The notes beneath the pieces are model-generated. The model ran no database searches. It worked only from the letters and a program-made list of their open reading frames with translations, and had not been told where the DNA came from. Both the position numbers and the translations under genes were made by a program. From Buxus sempervirens (lineage: Eukaryota > Streptophyta > Magnoliopsida > Buxales > Buxaceae), in NCBI GenBank assembly GCA_947561395.2, contig OX387185.1, positions 31,662,213 to 31,726,212 on the forward strand: 64,000 nucleotides of DNA. The letters are read 5' to 3'. Shown here piece by piece: positions 1 through 11,617 of this stretch (position 1 is the first letter of the stretch; each line of letters opens with the position of its first letter).

Positions 1-1872
1 AAATTGGCTAATGACATTATTTGTTATGAAGTTACTTACACGGCATCATCGTGTCCCTTGATGCAATTACCGTGGTCAATCCGAATGACCCCAATGCATC
101 TCTAAACATTATCAACTGGGAAAACCAAACTTAAATGTTAGTATTTATTATTTAATAAAATGTCATTACAGTAAGGACTTATATTTAACAAGTATTCTAT
201 TCTTAATCCTACCTCATTTCCGAACCGGCTAGCCGCATCCGAATTATGATCCAACTTCATAAATACCTAATGCACTGCGCTACACAACTTAGGATTCGTG
301 CCAAGTTGGTGCTTGTAGTGATACTTGGGGTTCAGATAGTGTGTGCTGTATGAAAGGAAAATTTTATTATAATGACAATTGACAAACTATAATATAAATG
401 TAATAAATCATAAATTTATTCATATTTACCAGCTAAATGTAAGAGATGTAATAAAGTCTTAGTCCATCTCGCATTAATAATCTTGTGCACCCATTTGTAC
501 GAATCAGGTGCTGCATTCATAATCTGGGCTTTCATGACTCTCATACACTCATATATGAATCCTATTGTGGGATAGGCATCCATATCAACAATCCTCAATA
601 CATGGTATATAGGCTCCAAATATCTCACAATGTCTCAGACATCATCCCAAAATTTACTAGACAATACAATGTCCTTGACTCTCCTGCCCGCTGCCGTGCT
701 GCTATGAGAGGAACTACACCAATCTTGATTAGTAAAAAGTGTCATCAATCTTGCCTGATGCTTCAAAAGACTCTCCAGGGCAATGTAGTTCGTACTGAAT
801 CTGGTAATACCAGGCCGAACTATGTCTCTACCACATATTTCTCTCATCTTTGCTAGTACGAAGTTGTGGTTGTAGACAAATTTCGTTAGGGCTTGGGCAT
901 ATCGTAAAACACTGACTACTGTGCTCCTCTTTGCAATCGCTTCCAACATCAAGTCGATGCAATGCGCTGCACACGGCGTCCAATATATACTATACTTCTC
1001 CTGTATGATCTTTCCAGCCTTCTTGTAGTTGTTTCTGTTATCTGTGACAATTTGGACCACATATTGTGCACCGACATCAGCTATGATCCCCTCAAGTAGC
1101 CGTTCTATATAGTCTGCATCCTTTATTTTATCTGATGCGTCCACTGACTTCAAGAACACTGCCATCCCTCTACAATATACCATGAAGTTGATGATGGACA
1201 GTCTAGTAGGACCTGTCCAACCATCACACATAATAGTCACCCCGAATTGCTTCCAATGAGGTCGTAAGGATGCAATAAAATCTCTCATCTCCTGCTCCTC
1301 ATCCAGATATCTGCCCATAATGTCATGAGGTGTAAGTGGCTGCACTCCATAGGGTACTCCGACATCCTCGTACTCTGTGTCTGCCCTAACTCAAGCTCAG
1401 CCCTATGTCCTAAACCTCGAGCACGAGTACCATGGTCACCTCCAAATTAACCACCCCTCTTAAAGCCCAATCTGTGGCTCTCCCTCTCGTAATCATCCCG
1501 TAAAGAATCTTGAACAATGGCTTGAAATGCGGCCCTCTCTGCTTCAGTCACCATATCAGCGGGGTAGACAATGTGATCATCTGAATCCTCACCCCCGGCA
1601 GGTGGTTGTACAGGTTCCCCTAGCCTGCGTCTGATCTCATGCTCTATGGCCCTCTTCTCCTGGCGGCTAGTAGTCCCGACATGTAGATGTTCTTGCATTT
1701 GTTTTTTTACTTCTGGAGGTACTCTTGGACAATCCTGTAGCCATGTGCTAAGGTGTTGCTTCAGGCGTGAAATCCCACCACCCATCTACTTTCTTACAAT
1801 GCCTCCAACCAATATCCACTTGCCTACGACCCTATTGGTCACCTCCACTGCCAGTGCTAGAACCAGAAGCCA
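1..1872 (-). pseudogene. hAT-family transposase remnant (BED finger, DUF659)
   Basis: Read on the minus strand, the 5' end is at an ATG at 1872 (MASGSSTGSGG). A degenerate BED-finger-like stretch follows (DIGWRHCKK, then GGGISRLKQHL about 1785-1740), then a linker, then a DUF659-type core at 1345-635 (CDGWTGP, IVTDNRNNYKKAGK, WTPCAAHCIDLMLE). Downstream pieces resembling the hAT C-terminal region lie at 628-416 (GFIYECM) and 310-60 (HYLNPKYHY, MFRDALGSFG). These motifs are typical of plant hAT transposases related to Ac/Tam3. The frame is broken by a stop and a frameshift inside the BED region, where the paired cysteines seem deleted, and by further breaks near 1400, 632 and 400. It continues beyond the left edge and is almost certainly inactive. 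Terminal repeats were not found. Confidence 0.85.
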
Positions 1873-2485
1873 TACCAGATCAATACAGTAACAATCAACA
1901 ATCACTTGCACAACGAACAAATAAAATACAAATAACAGCTTAGTTACAAAACAAACTTATAATGTCAGGTATGGTACAAAAAAAATTAATAAGGCATCGT
2001 AAACATAATTTCTTATTGCTATTCTTATATATTTTTTAGATTTTTAAATAAATTTAGATTAGTTTATAAGCTTATTTGGTGTATTTTTATAATTAATTTT
2101 CACGAGAAATAATTAAAAAAATTAATTTTCAAAAAAAAATTATAGATAACGACACCCATTGATAGATCGGGTGCCGATGCATAATATATCCAAAAATCAG
2201 CTCAATTTAATACCTTTAAGCCTATAAAATAAAAGAAATACATGTTTACATTCTTTAGGATGGAGCATGAACGTCGTAGAACTTCCAATCCAATTCCAAA
2301 TCTTGCATAGCTTGCTTCTAGAACGAAGATCTTGAGAAAAGATTAACTTTGGGACTGATTTCACGAGAAATGGTGAAGATTTGACGAAGAAATCATCAAA
2401 AATCCCTTCACCCTTCGTTTCTGTCGAAATGTCGTTGATTTGGGTGAAATTTCTGCCCAAATCAACTACATATCAGTTGGTTTCG

Positions 2486-2512
2486 CGCGCACGTGCGAAA
2501 CACACGTGCGCG
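2486..2512. repeat. Perfect 10-bp inverted repeat, 7-nt loop
   Basis: CGCGCACGTG at 2486-2495 is the exact reverse complement of CACGTGCGCG at 2503-2512. The loop is CGAAACA. Each arm contains the palindrome CACGTG. Confidence 0.9.
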
Positions 2513-2573
2513 TGACTGAAATTTTAAAAGAAAAAAAGCGTTTTGACGAAACGCAACGGCACCTCAGGGATTT

Positions 2574-2619
2574 GACAGGCTAGCAGCATTCGGCTAGCGA
2601 AACGTGCTGCTAGCCTGTC
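2574..2619. repeat. Perfect 15-bp inverted repeat, 16-nt loop
   Basis: GACAGGCTAGCAGCA at 2574-2588 pairs exactly with TGCTGCTAGCCTGTC at 2605-2619. The loop also contains GGCTAGC, a partial third copy. Confidence 0.9.
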
Positions 2620-2959
2620 GAAATCGATTTTTCGGCGGCACGAACATTGGTTTAAACTCATATATAGAATCAATGTATTAATTAATAGATTTTTGACATT
2701 TAAATACCTTTTGGTTTTTTTTTTCTAAGATAAATAATGACAAAAATGTATTAGTTTGAAACATAGAAGAAAAACAGGTATATAAGTACCCTGTAGTCAA
2801 AGCTGCACATGAGGTTTTTTGTGGTTGAATCTTTTTATAATGTTTATTAAGAGCAGAAAAACAGGTATCATAATCTCTAGTTGATATTTTAGCAGTTATA
2901 GTAAATAATAGTTTCCCTTTCTTGGTAGGAAGGTCTTAAGAGAAATAAATCTTGGGAGG

Positions 2960-3311
2960 GGATGGCAATGGGGCGGGTTAAATGGGTAACCCGACCTGCC
3001 CCTAATGGTAAGGGTTAGGTATTGCCAAACTAGGGTAAGGGGGCGGGTTCGGGTTTTGCGCAAGCTGTTCCCAACCTGACTCCGGCCTCACTCTTTTAAA
3101 ATATTTTTTTATTTGTTTGAAATGCTTTTTTAAATATATCATATATTAAAAATACATATTTAATGAATTAATATATTATTATTTGATAAATATTATTTCA
3201 AAGCACATTAGTTTACATTTTCTTAATGCAACCGGGTCAACCCTGCTCCGCCTTGTTACCAACCCAATAGGGGCGGGTTAGGGTTTACCAAAACTTGCTT
3301 TGTTGCCATCC
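2960..3311. mobile_element. MITE-like element with GGATGGCAA ends
   Basis: The segment begins GGATGGCAATGGGGCGGGT and ends TTGCCATCC, giving short inverted termini. The G-rich outer parts flank a very AT-rich centre, and the right arm carries a second GGGGCGGGTT block near 3270. There is no coding capacity. The ends resemble those of common plant non-autonomous DNA elements. I could not find a clear target-site duplication, so superfamily and exact ends are uncertain. Confidence 0.55.
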
Positions 3312-4199
3312 TTGATCCTGTGGTTTATTGATAGTGTATAAATGGTTCAGGCTTGACCTGAGGCCCAGTCCACTTTGTCTACCATATTGTATTATTTGTG
3401 TACACTGGATTTGAACTAGATAGGGAATGTGTTTGAGTTAGCATGCTAAGATCAGCATTGAATTTGGGCCTGGTATGTATCCAAGAAAGGGATATGAATG
3501 GATCCTTGCTATCATTTGTTGGTTAAGTTAGTATTCTATGTAAGATTAGTGATTTTTGCCTATGTTTTCATCTGAACAAATTATAAGGTTAATTATGTAC
3601 CATCCAAGTATATTATATTCTAAATAGGACTATATAACTGCATTAATAATATATTGATGTAATATCATATCTGGATTAGCCAGCTTTAATATTGACCCCT
3701 ATCTTGATCCATATGCAGTCTGATATTTACGTCATAAACAGATATGGACCTTTTTCTTGCTCATATCTTATGGGCCTTGTAATTTCCTATTTTGATTTTA
3801 ATAAAGTTTCATTAACCATTAAAAATAAACAGACATGGACTTGGATCAAGTCTGATATGCTCGAGATCCAACCTGTTTCATTCCCTATGTTTAGATTGGG
3901 TTTGCTGGCTTTATGAGTTTAAAATCTAACTGAAGAAGAAAGATTTATTTACTATAATTCTTATATCTTGCTTTATGTTTGTGACAGAATGTTGAAAGCC
4001 TTCCAACCTTAGATGGACTGGTTTCTTCTTCCATCCAGCTGAACCTGATGTTCTTCTCTGATACTCCTTTTCACTGTCACCTAAGCTACTTTTTTTGTAT
4101 CAATCAAAATATCAGATTTCTTGTCTCCGCTGCTCTACTTCATTCCTTATGGTTACTACCTATTAATTTATTTTTAAAGATTAATGGAAGAATTCATTA
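3312..4199. other. No gene recognised
   Basis: AT-rich non-coding DNA, possibly intronic to the MAP3K gene downstream. The 74-codon frame at 3692-3916 has no recognisable motif. Confidence 0.5.
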
Positions 4200-5000
4200 A
4201 AATATAGAGAAAATTGCACAAGAAACCCATGAGATATCGGTGAAAATAAAGGCACCAAACAGCTGAACAAAGATCTTCCTATGAACAATGTAACAGCGTA
4301 CAGTGCTCGAATACAAGGTTAGTCCCTTCCCACCAAAGTTGAAGCCAAAATGTCCTCTAAATTGTTGGTGGTCAACACACCATAAAAAATACGTCTATTA
4401 CAAGCTAGCCAGATACCTAATGTAATAGCAAAGAAAACAGCATAGGAAAACAATCTCCGCTTCTTTCCAAGAATGAGAAGCGCTACTGATGTGCCAAAAA
4501 AAGTAAACTCCAAAACCCAATTCAGCCTTGAGCCCCTCAAAAAATAAGTCCATAGGTATGTAGCCATTGCACAATGAAGTATGATATGATCTATTGACTC
4601 TCAATCTTTGAGGCATGGCACACACATTGGGCAAGGTAGCTAGAAACTTCCTCCGCCTTTGAAGATTATCAAGAGTATTGATTCCGTTACGAAACAGAGT
4701 CCAAAGAAAGGCTCTAACTTAAGGAGGGGCTGGAGACTTCCACAAAAGGAGGGAGGAAATGGAGGATATGAAGGATCTGACAGTGTACAAACATGCTCAA
4801 AAAAGGAAATAGATGAGAAAGACCCACAAGAGGAAAGGGTCCAAATGCAATGATCAGGGAGTTCAGGTTTAAGAGATACTGGACTAAGTTCCTCCAATGG
4901 GGTACCCAACTCTTCATTTTTGCTGGGCGGGTATCACAATGGAATTGAAGATTCCAATTAAGACCCGTGGGGCTTTCATACATCTCTTGTTTAGTTTTCT
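4200..5000 (-). mobile_element. L1-type LINE fragment, C-terminal (zf-RVT) region
   Basis: Minus-strand frames read IWTLSSCGSFS (about 4860), a degenerate alpha-helical zf-RVT block, then DHIILHCAMATYLWTYF-like sequence and a stretch ending GIWLACNRRIFYG (about 4400). This order is diagnostic of the region after reverse transcriptase in plant L1 elements. It is broken over three frames, so it is a dead, 5'-truncated copy. Confidence 0.75.
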
Positions 5001-7002
5001 TATTAGTCATTTTTTGTAACTCTTGAATTCATTTTAACGTGATATTTCTCTGTCTCTGCAAGACCTTGAAAATTTATTTTTAACAAACCTAAATTGAACA
5101 TAACGAGCTTAATGGTGAAGCATTAATTCATTTAGTAAAATGATGTTAATTGTTGTTGAATCAAAAGAAGGTTAAAAGAAAAATAAGATAATGATTGGCA
5201 GAATAAACAACTTATCTTGAGAAGCATCAGATCATGCTAAGGTTTACAAGTAGGGGAGAGTTCCAGAGAACTCTCCATTTGGTTTGTTTTTTTATGAGAC
5301 TTTGGATGTAGCCAGTGAAGGAGTGGACACAAATTCTGGTTCATGTACATGCGAAGGATGCATTAAAACCTGTAATTTAGGTGGTTGCTTCCCCTTCGGT
5401 ACAACTTTTGCAATTAATGATGTTAATCATGAAACAAAGGTTTTTTTTTTTTTTTCAGTATGAAATGGGAGTTAGAAGTGAAGTGGAATTTATAAGTTAT
5501 GGTAAGAGAAAATTTGAACTCAGCAGCTTCAGTGTATGAATGCAAAATATTTAATTGAAATGAGTGAAATAGTTGTCTAAATGTTTAGAACTTGTCATGA
5601 GGTGTGGGAACATTATAGAAATAGATAAGGACAGGAATCAATGAAACAGGAGCAAAAAAAATGCCATTTTGTGACTTGGTGAGCCATTGGTCAAAACTTG
5701 GGTTAACTGAGCAAAGTGCAGAAACTTACATTCTATATGCCTTTCTTGTTTGACTACCAAAGTTAGGGTCTTAGGCGAGAGCCAACTGACTAGAGGGCCT
5801 TGGCTAGCTAAGTGCCTTTGTTGCAAGCAGAAACGTGCCAAATACTATCGCATGCATCTTGATGTAGCTTATATACACAAAAGGAGATTGTACATGATAT
5901 TGGAAAGATTAGTTGGTCCTAGAATCCTATATGAATCAAGATGTAGAAAGGTTGGTGTGTGAACCTATACCGATGTGAATAATTGAGTATGACTAAGTAA
6001 TTTGGTCAGTGTAATATAATTAGAATCGATATGGGGTGGGAATAACAAGTGCAATTGAGTTAACTTCCAGAAAACAAATTGCGAAATTATATGATTTGGT
6101 ATGTTTAGCTGTACCTTGGTACTATGAGCTAGATGTAAATACGTTTATAAATGAATTATATTGAGAAATGGCTTGCATTTTGTTATTAAATGAAAATAGT
6201 ATAACAAATTCCGTATTGAAATTCTCATAGTAATTAAGTGCCTGTTATAGACTACCTATATGAATATGTGAATGACATGCCAGATATTTATATAAAATTG
6301 TTATTCTTGTGCTGGTATACTAATGTGGAAATTGTTAATTTATAATATATGTGTATGAGTGGCTATGTGTTGCCAAATGGACATGGTAATGCCTGAGGTA
6401 TGATATGCCAAGCAAAGACCCATGCCAGTAATATGATATCAAATTATTAATCAACATTATAAAAGGGCATGAGTTGCTGCAGGTCATGGAGATGTCTAAA
6501 GGATGAAATGCTAGGTGAAATAATGGTACATATGTTATAACATGATATATGTGATGTGTCTGTTGCTTGATGACGGTGATAAAAAAATGTCTTGAATTGT
6601 TCCATGTCATGCATGATTGAAAAACTCGATATTAGTCTCGATATCACCTGAGGCTGATATCAAGTTGACTCGCCGATACATTGGTATCGACATATGCCAA
6701 GTTGATGACCTAATTGATTAAAAATATAAAAAATACTTAAGAACTTAAATGCATCTATGTAGTGAAGCTAATTTTGCCAAAATATCTTTAAAGATTATAA
6801 ACTAGTATAACATAAAGAAAAACACAATTAAAATACTGCTTAATTAATTATAAAATAACATTGATAAGTAATGCTATATAGATGAAATTAGACCATTTGT
6901 ACAAAATTTTGAATTATATAAGAATATCTTAATAAATATTAAAAATATTGAGAATCTTGCAACGTGAATAGCAAAGAAATAGAGAAGAAGAAGAACACGT
7001 AA
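5001..7002. other. No gene recognised
   Basis: About 2 kb of AT-rich DNA. There is a 15-nt T tract near 5442 and repeated GATATC/CGATAT motifs near 6630-6700. Short open frames here show no family signature. Confidence 0.5.
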
Positions 7003-7300
7003 ATTTAAATGGTTCGGCAATGTGCCTACGCCCATTGTGTACGTCAAAATTTCCACTATGAAGAAAAAAATCAATTGGGTTACATCAAAATATATATACC
7101 AACCCTAAACTTGGTATTTCTAAAATCCCAAAAATACCCTTTACCGTACTGCGGGGCTTCGCCCTCCATACCCCCCAACCCCATTGTTCACCGCGTGTCC
7201 AACTTGTTCCTCAGCACAGGGGAGGGACCTCTCCCCGTGGGCTTCACCCACAGGGCCCCTCATGTCCCTCCCCCCTTGGACCCAGAATATGAACCACTGT
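7003..7300. other. Possible LTR-retrotransposon fragment
   Basis: The passage ATGGTTCGGCAATGTGCCTACG, in a stretch with low-complexity C-rich text (7145-7290), resembles a motif I associate with plant LTR regions. No ends or target duplications were found. The 120-codon open frame here is not gene-like. Confidence 0.3.
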
Positions 7301-8059
7301 TAGCAACATCAAAAAAATTATATTCATTACAAAAAAGAAAAAGGAAAAAACTATGCAAAACCAAAGTGTAATCAGTTGATTCGCTCACTTGTGAATTAAA
7401 AGTGATTACATGCTCAATAAATTTTTTTTTTTAAAATCTAATTTAGGAAGAAACAAAGCCCAAAATAAAAAATCTCCACAACTCATCAAAACAACAAAAT
7501 TTGCAATTTCATGCTTCCATTAGTATCATCTGTCTCCTATGATTGTTTCACACAACATTTTAAGTATAACAAAGAAAACGGAGGAAAAATTATATAGTTT
7601 CCAAGTTCTTAGAAAACTAACTTTATTCCTTTGAATTGTGAGGTCCCTGCCATATTGCTTTGATTTGTGTTGTAGACATTGGCAATTGAAAGAGAAGGCT
7701 GAAAACTATTAGGTTTGCATTTTTTGACATTTTGATCGAGGGTTTGGATAATTGATCTCAGGATTGCAAAAAATGGTTCGTTGAGTTTGTTTGCATGTTT
7801 TTAAAGGTCTAAAAATGCATATAGGCTGATATGTATTAATATCAACTAATATAATATTAGTATTGGCCAAGACCATGGTTTCTTTCAAGGAAGAGAATGT
7901 CATGGGATCCATTTTTGCTTGAACTGTGGAGCTGCTATGATTAAAATTGTATGCAATGATGGTTTATGAAATAGTATGAAATTGAATAGTTAATATTATT
8001 CCTTATATATGCTTGAGAAACATTATATGAGTCAGACGTAAGTAAAGTGTTCTGATAAA
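7301..8059. other. No gene recognised
   Basis: AT-rich flank of the LINE insertion. Confidence 0.5.
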
Positions 8060-10943
8060 AATAAAGTTGGGTTAAAAACTCAATTTTGAGGTTGGAGGTG
8101 GATGGCAGATGTATTGAAGATAGTGAGGAAATTGGCCAGTCTGTGTGTCATTTTTATGCCAATCTTTATAAGTCGGAGCAAGATTTGTACTTTAACCTAA
8201 AGGAGAGCAATCAATCAAAGGTGGGTGATAAGTTGAAGGAGTGGTTAGAAAGAGTTTTTGAGATGGATGAGATTAAGGAAGCAATTTAGGAGATGGAAGG
8301 GGATAGGGCACCTGGGCCCGATGGTTTCTCAATTGAATTTTTTAAATAAAATTGGGAGATTCTTAAGGACAATTTATTTCAGGTGTTCCAGGAGTTCTAC
8401 ACGAATGGCGTTATTCACAAGGTTACAAATGCGACCTTCCTTGTCCTAATTCCCAAGAAAGTAGGGGCAATAGGGATCAAGGACTTCAGGCCTATTAGTC
8501 TTGCTACTAGTGTGTATAAGATTATTGCAAAGGTCTTGTCGCTTAGGTTCAAGGTGTTGCCTAAGATTATATCGGGGAACCAAAGTGCTTTTGTGGACGG
8601 TCGCCAAATCGTGGATTCGGTATTGATTGCTAATGAATGTGTAGAAAGTAGGAGGAGGTCTCAGGAGCCCGGTGTAGTGTGTAAATTAGATATTGAAAAG
8701 GTGTATGATAAAGTGGAATGGGCCTTCATCGATTCAGTGCTGAAATGGAAAGGTTTTGGTGAAAGGTGGAGGAGGTGGATTTGGGGTTGCCTCAGGAACG
8801 TTCACTTTTCTATTTTGGTTAATGGAGTAGTGAAGGGTTTCTTCCCGTCTTCTAGGGGTATTCGGCAGGGGGATCCTCTATCCCCCTTCTTATTCACTTT
8901 GGTTGCGGAGGTGTTGCATAGATTTTTCATGGTTGGGAGGAGTTCGGGATTGATCAGAGGTTTTAAGATTGGAAGAGATGGGGTGTCAATATCTCATTTA
9001 CAGTTTGCGGATGATACCTTGGTATTTTTGGAAGCATCTAAGGACCAAATGATCTGGTTGAAGAGCATATTGCATACCTTTTGTATGATATCAGGGTTGA
9101 AGGTGAATTGGGAGAAGGAGCTCTATGGTAAGTTTGAATCTTGAAGGGGATGAATCTCTTTCTCTTAGTCGGATATTAGGGTGTCAGTTGGGTAGCTGGC
9201 CAACGTCGTATTTAGGTCTTCCCCTCGTAATGTTAGTTTTTGGGAGCCAGTCATTGAGAGAGTAGAGAAGAGGTTAGCACTTTGGAAGATGAACTATTTA
9301 TCTTTGGGGGATAGGATAATCCTAATCAAGGCTGTGCTTGCAAATCTCTCAGTATATTTCATGTCTTTGTTTAAGATGCTTACAAGAGTTGTGGCTATCA
9401 TTGAGAAAGCCCAAAGGGATTTTCTTTGGGAGGGTGGAGGGAAAAGGAAGAATCATTTAGTAAGGTGGGATAGAGTGTGTTTGGATAAGGAAAAGGGTGG
9501 AATTGGGGTGGGTATGGTAGCCCATCGAAACTCCTCTCTCCTAGTTAAATGGTTGTGGCATTTCAGTACAGAAAAAGGAAGTTTGTGGCATCAAGTGATT
9601 TCAAGCAAATATGGAAGGGACGATAATGGATGGTTTATAAACTTGAGGTCTCGGCCTATAGGAAATTGCCCATGGAAGGCTATCATGAAACTTGCTTCAG
9701 TGTTTTACCCTCATATTAGATTGATTGTTGAATTTGGATCATCGGTTAGATTTTGACATGATCTCTGGTGGGGTAATCAGCCGTTATCTATTCAATTTCC
9801 TCATTTATTCTCTTTGGCCCTCCTTCCTAATGCTTATGTCGCTGATACTATTCTTTGGTCTCCCTTTGGTTCCTCATGGAATCTTCCTTTTCGGAGAAGC
9901 CTTCGTCCCCCTGAAATGGAAGAGATTTCCTCTCTTATTGGTGGATTAAAGGATGTAGTTCTTAATCCCCGAGAATCTGATAAGGTATCATGGTCCCTTT
10001 CATCCAATAGACTGTTTTCCTGTAAATCTTTTTTCATTTCAGTCACACATGATTCATCACATCTTTCGATTCCCTTCCCGGTTCATAAGCTCTGGAAGCC
10101 CAAAGTCCCTCTAAAGATTAAAGCCTTTCTATGGACTGCCCTTTTACACAGGATAAACACAGCGGATCTACTTCAAAGAAGATGGAAAGGGATTGCTCTG
10201 TCCCCGCAGATTTGCTTCATGTGTATGGAATCTGGAGAGAGTATTGATCATCTTTTTATTCTTTGCCAGTTCGCCAGTATCCTGTGGAGGAGGTTGTTTG
10301 AGGCGATTGGTGTGTCTTGGGTGCTTCTAGATATGTTTAACGCATGGTTTGATCAGTGGATGGTGAGGGGTCTTAGTAGGAGGGGCAAACTGTTGTATGA
10401 TATGTTATTCCATGTAGTAGTTTGGTTCATTTGGTGGGAGTGTAATAGCAGGATTTTCAGGGATGTTAGGCAATCAGTGGACTAGGTGTTTGATTCCATG
10501 ATGATTACTGTGGCATCGTGGGCATCGGTTCTTCCGAAGTTCCGGGGGTTACAGCCTATTGAGATTGTGAACGATTGGAAGAAGTGGTGCTTTTCGGAGC
10601 TTATAGTGGAGGATGTTTTGACAAGAGGGATGAAGGGGATATCTCCAGACATGAGGTAGGAGTGTAAGATGCTCCGGAGCGAGATGTGGACGTGGTCAGA
10701 TATTGAATGGCTTGTTCAGGTCTGACTAAGGAGTCTTGAGAGTGTTTGTATAGGTTCTGTGACGTGTATAGTGGATTGATAGTGGTATTTGCTTTTGTTT
10801 TTGTGGGGTACACTTGGGGTTTGTTGACTTTTTGTGTTACGATTGTATACTCCATACTTTATACTTTTTTCCCATTTAATATATACACTCAATCTTCATT
10901 ATTCATCAAAAAAAATAAATAAATAAATAAATAAAGCTGGGTT
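8060..10943 (+). mobile_element. 5'-truncated L1-type LINE with target-site duplication
   Basis: Reverse transcriptase runs from 8086 to about 9140. Visible blocks are APGPDGFS (8308), FLVLIPKKVGA (8436), DFRPISLATSVYKIIAKVL, QSAFVDGRQI, RQGDPLSPFLFTLV and the catalytic FADDTLVFLEAS (9006). The zf-RVT part continues to about 10485 (IEKAQRDFLWEG; HRINTADLLQRR; C-x2-C then H-x4-C near 10220; VVWFIWWECNSRIF). In-frame stops at 8287 and 8347 and frameshifts near 9140 and 9750 disable it. The 3' tail is A8 then repeated AAAT (10908-10934). Flanking copies AATAAAGTTGGGTT (8060-8073) and AATAAAGCTGGGTT (10930-10943) form a 14-bp TSD with one mismatch. The endonuclease part is missing. Confidence 0.92.
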
Positions 10944-11617
10944 GCTTGGAACATTGAAAGAAGATACCCTGAGTCATAAAGTGTTATGGTATGGTTAGTA
11001 CACATGGTATGATCGAATTTGGCAGGCATGTATTTGAGTAGATACTATAACTTGAAGTTCACTGAGTGCTGTTTATTAATGTGATGTGTTCTTATGTAAG
11101 TTCTATAAGCTCAGGTTTACTGAAGATTGCATGTTTAGCCCTCCAAGAGTAGCCCTAGATCTGGTAGGATTGGCAACGGATTGTGGTGCATCTCTGAGTA
11201 ATTCCCAAGGTGTAAACCTACTATTAAACTTGCATTGAGCATGGTAGGAGAGACTTCCATTGAGCATGCTACAAAGAGAAAAGATAGGGATAGTATGATC
11301 CTTTCCGAGGCTAAAATGATGGTTGCTCAGATATTCTGATCCTGTGTAGGGTTAAAAAGAGGGGGATTACCTAGAGCTGCTGGGCTCCAGCTTGGATCAA
11401 AATTTGAAGTCCCCATATGCAGTTATCTCTAACTTGTTTTTTCTCTTCCTGTAGTGTTAATATGAAATTTGAATAACATGCACATGGTTATTGTGATTGT
11501 ATGCTTGGCTGGTTTCCTTTTTTTTTTTTTTTACATCACATGTTTGAATTAGTAAAAATCCATTCAGGGCATTTGTAGTATTCGTTATACCAGTATTGAA
11601 GTCCTAATTTCTTGCAG
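10944..11617 (+). other. Intron sequence before MAP3K epsilon exon
   Basis: Non-coding. It ends in a T-rich tract (11516-11532) and an acceptor CTTGCAG at 11611-11617. No kinase-domain exon was recognised anywhere from 1 to 11617. Confidence 0.7.

Larger units (their letters stand above)
1873..2959. other. Non-coding region with GC-rich hairpins (probable transposon flank)
   Basis: No gene seen. The first part is very AT-rich. From about 2470 to 2640 the composition shifts to GC-rich and holds two long inverted repeats, annotated separately, plus the recurring motif CGAAAC/GCGAAAC. It may be the untranslated end of the adjacent hAT element or an LTR remnant. The 87-codon minus-strand frame at 2197-2460 resembles no family I know. 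Confidence 0.4.

Noticed and set aside
7009..7371. 120-codon plus-strand open frame
   Set aside because: Low-complexity proline-rich translation from C-rich repeat-like DNA. No motif, and no splice or promoter context.
8383..10485. Independent genes in the 8-10.5 kb open frames
   Set aside because: All are consecutive pieces of one L1 reverse transcriptase/zf-RVT polyprotein, with a shared target duplication and A-rich tail.
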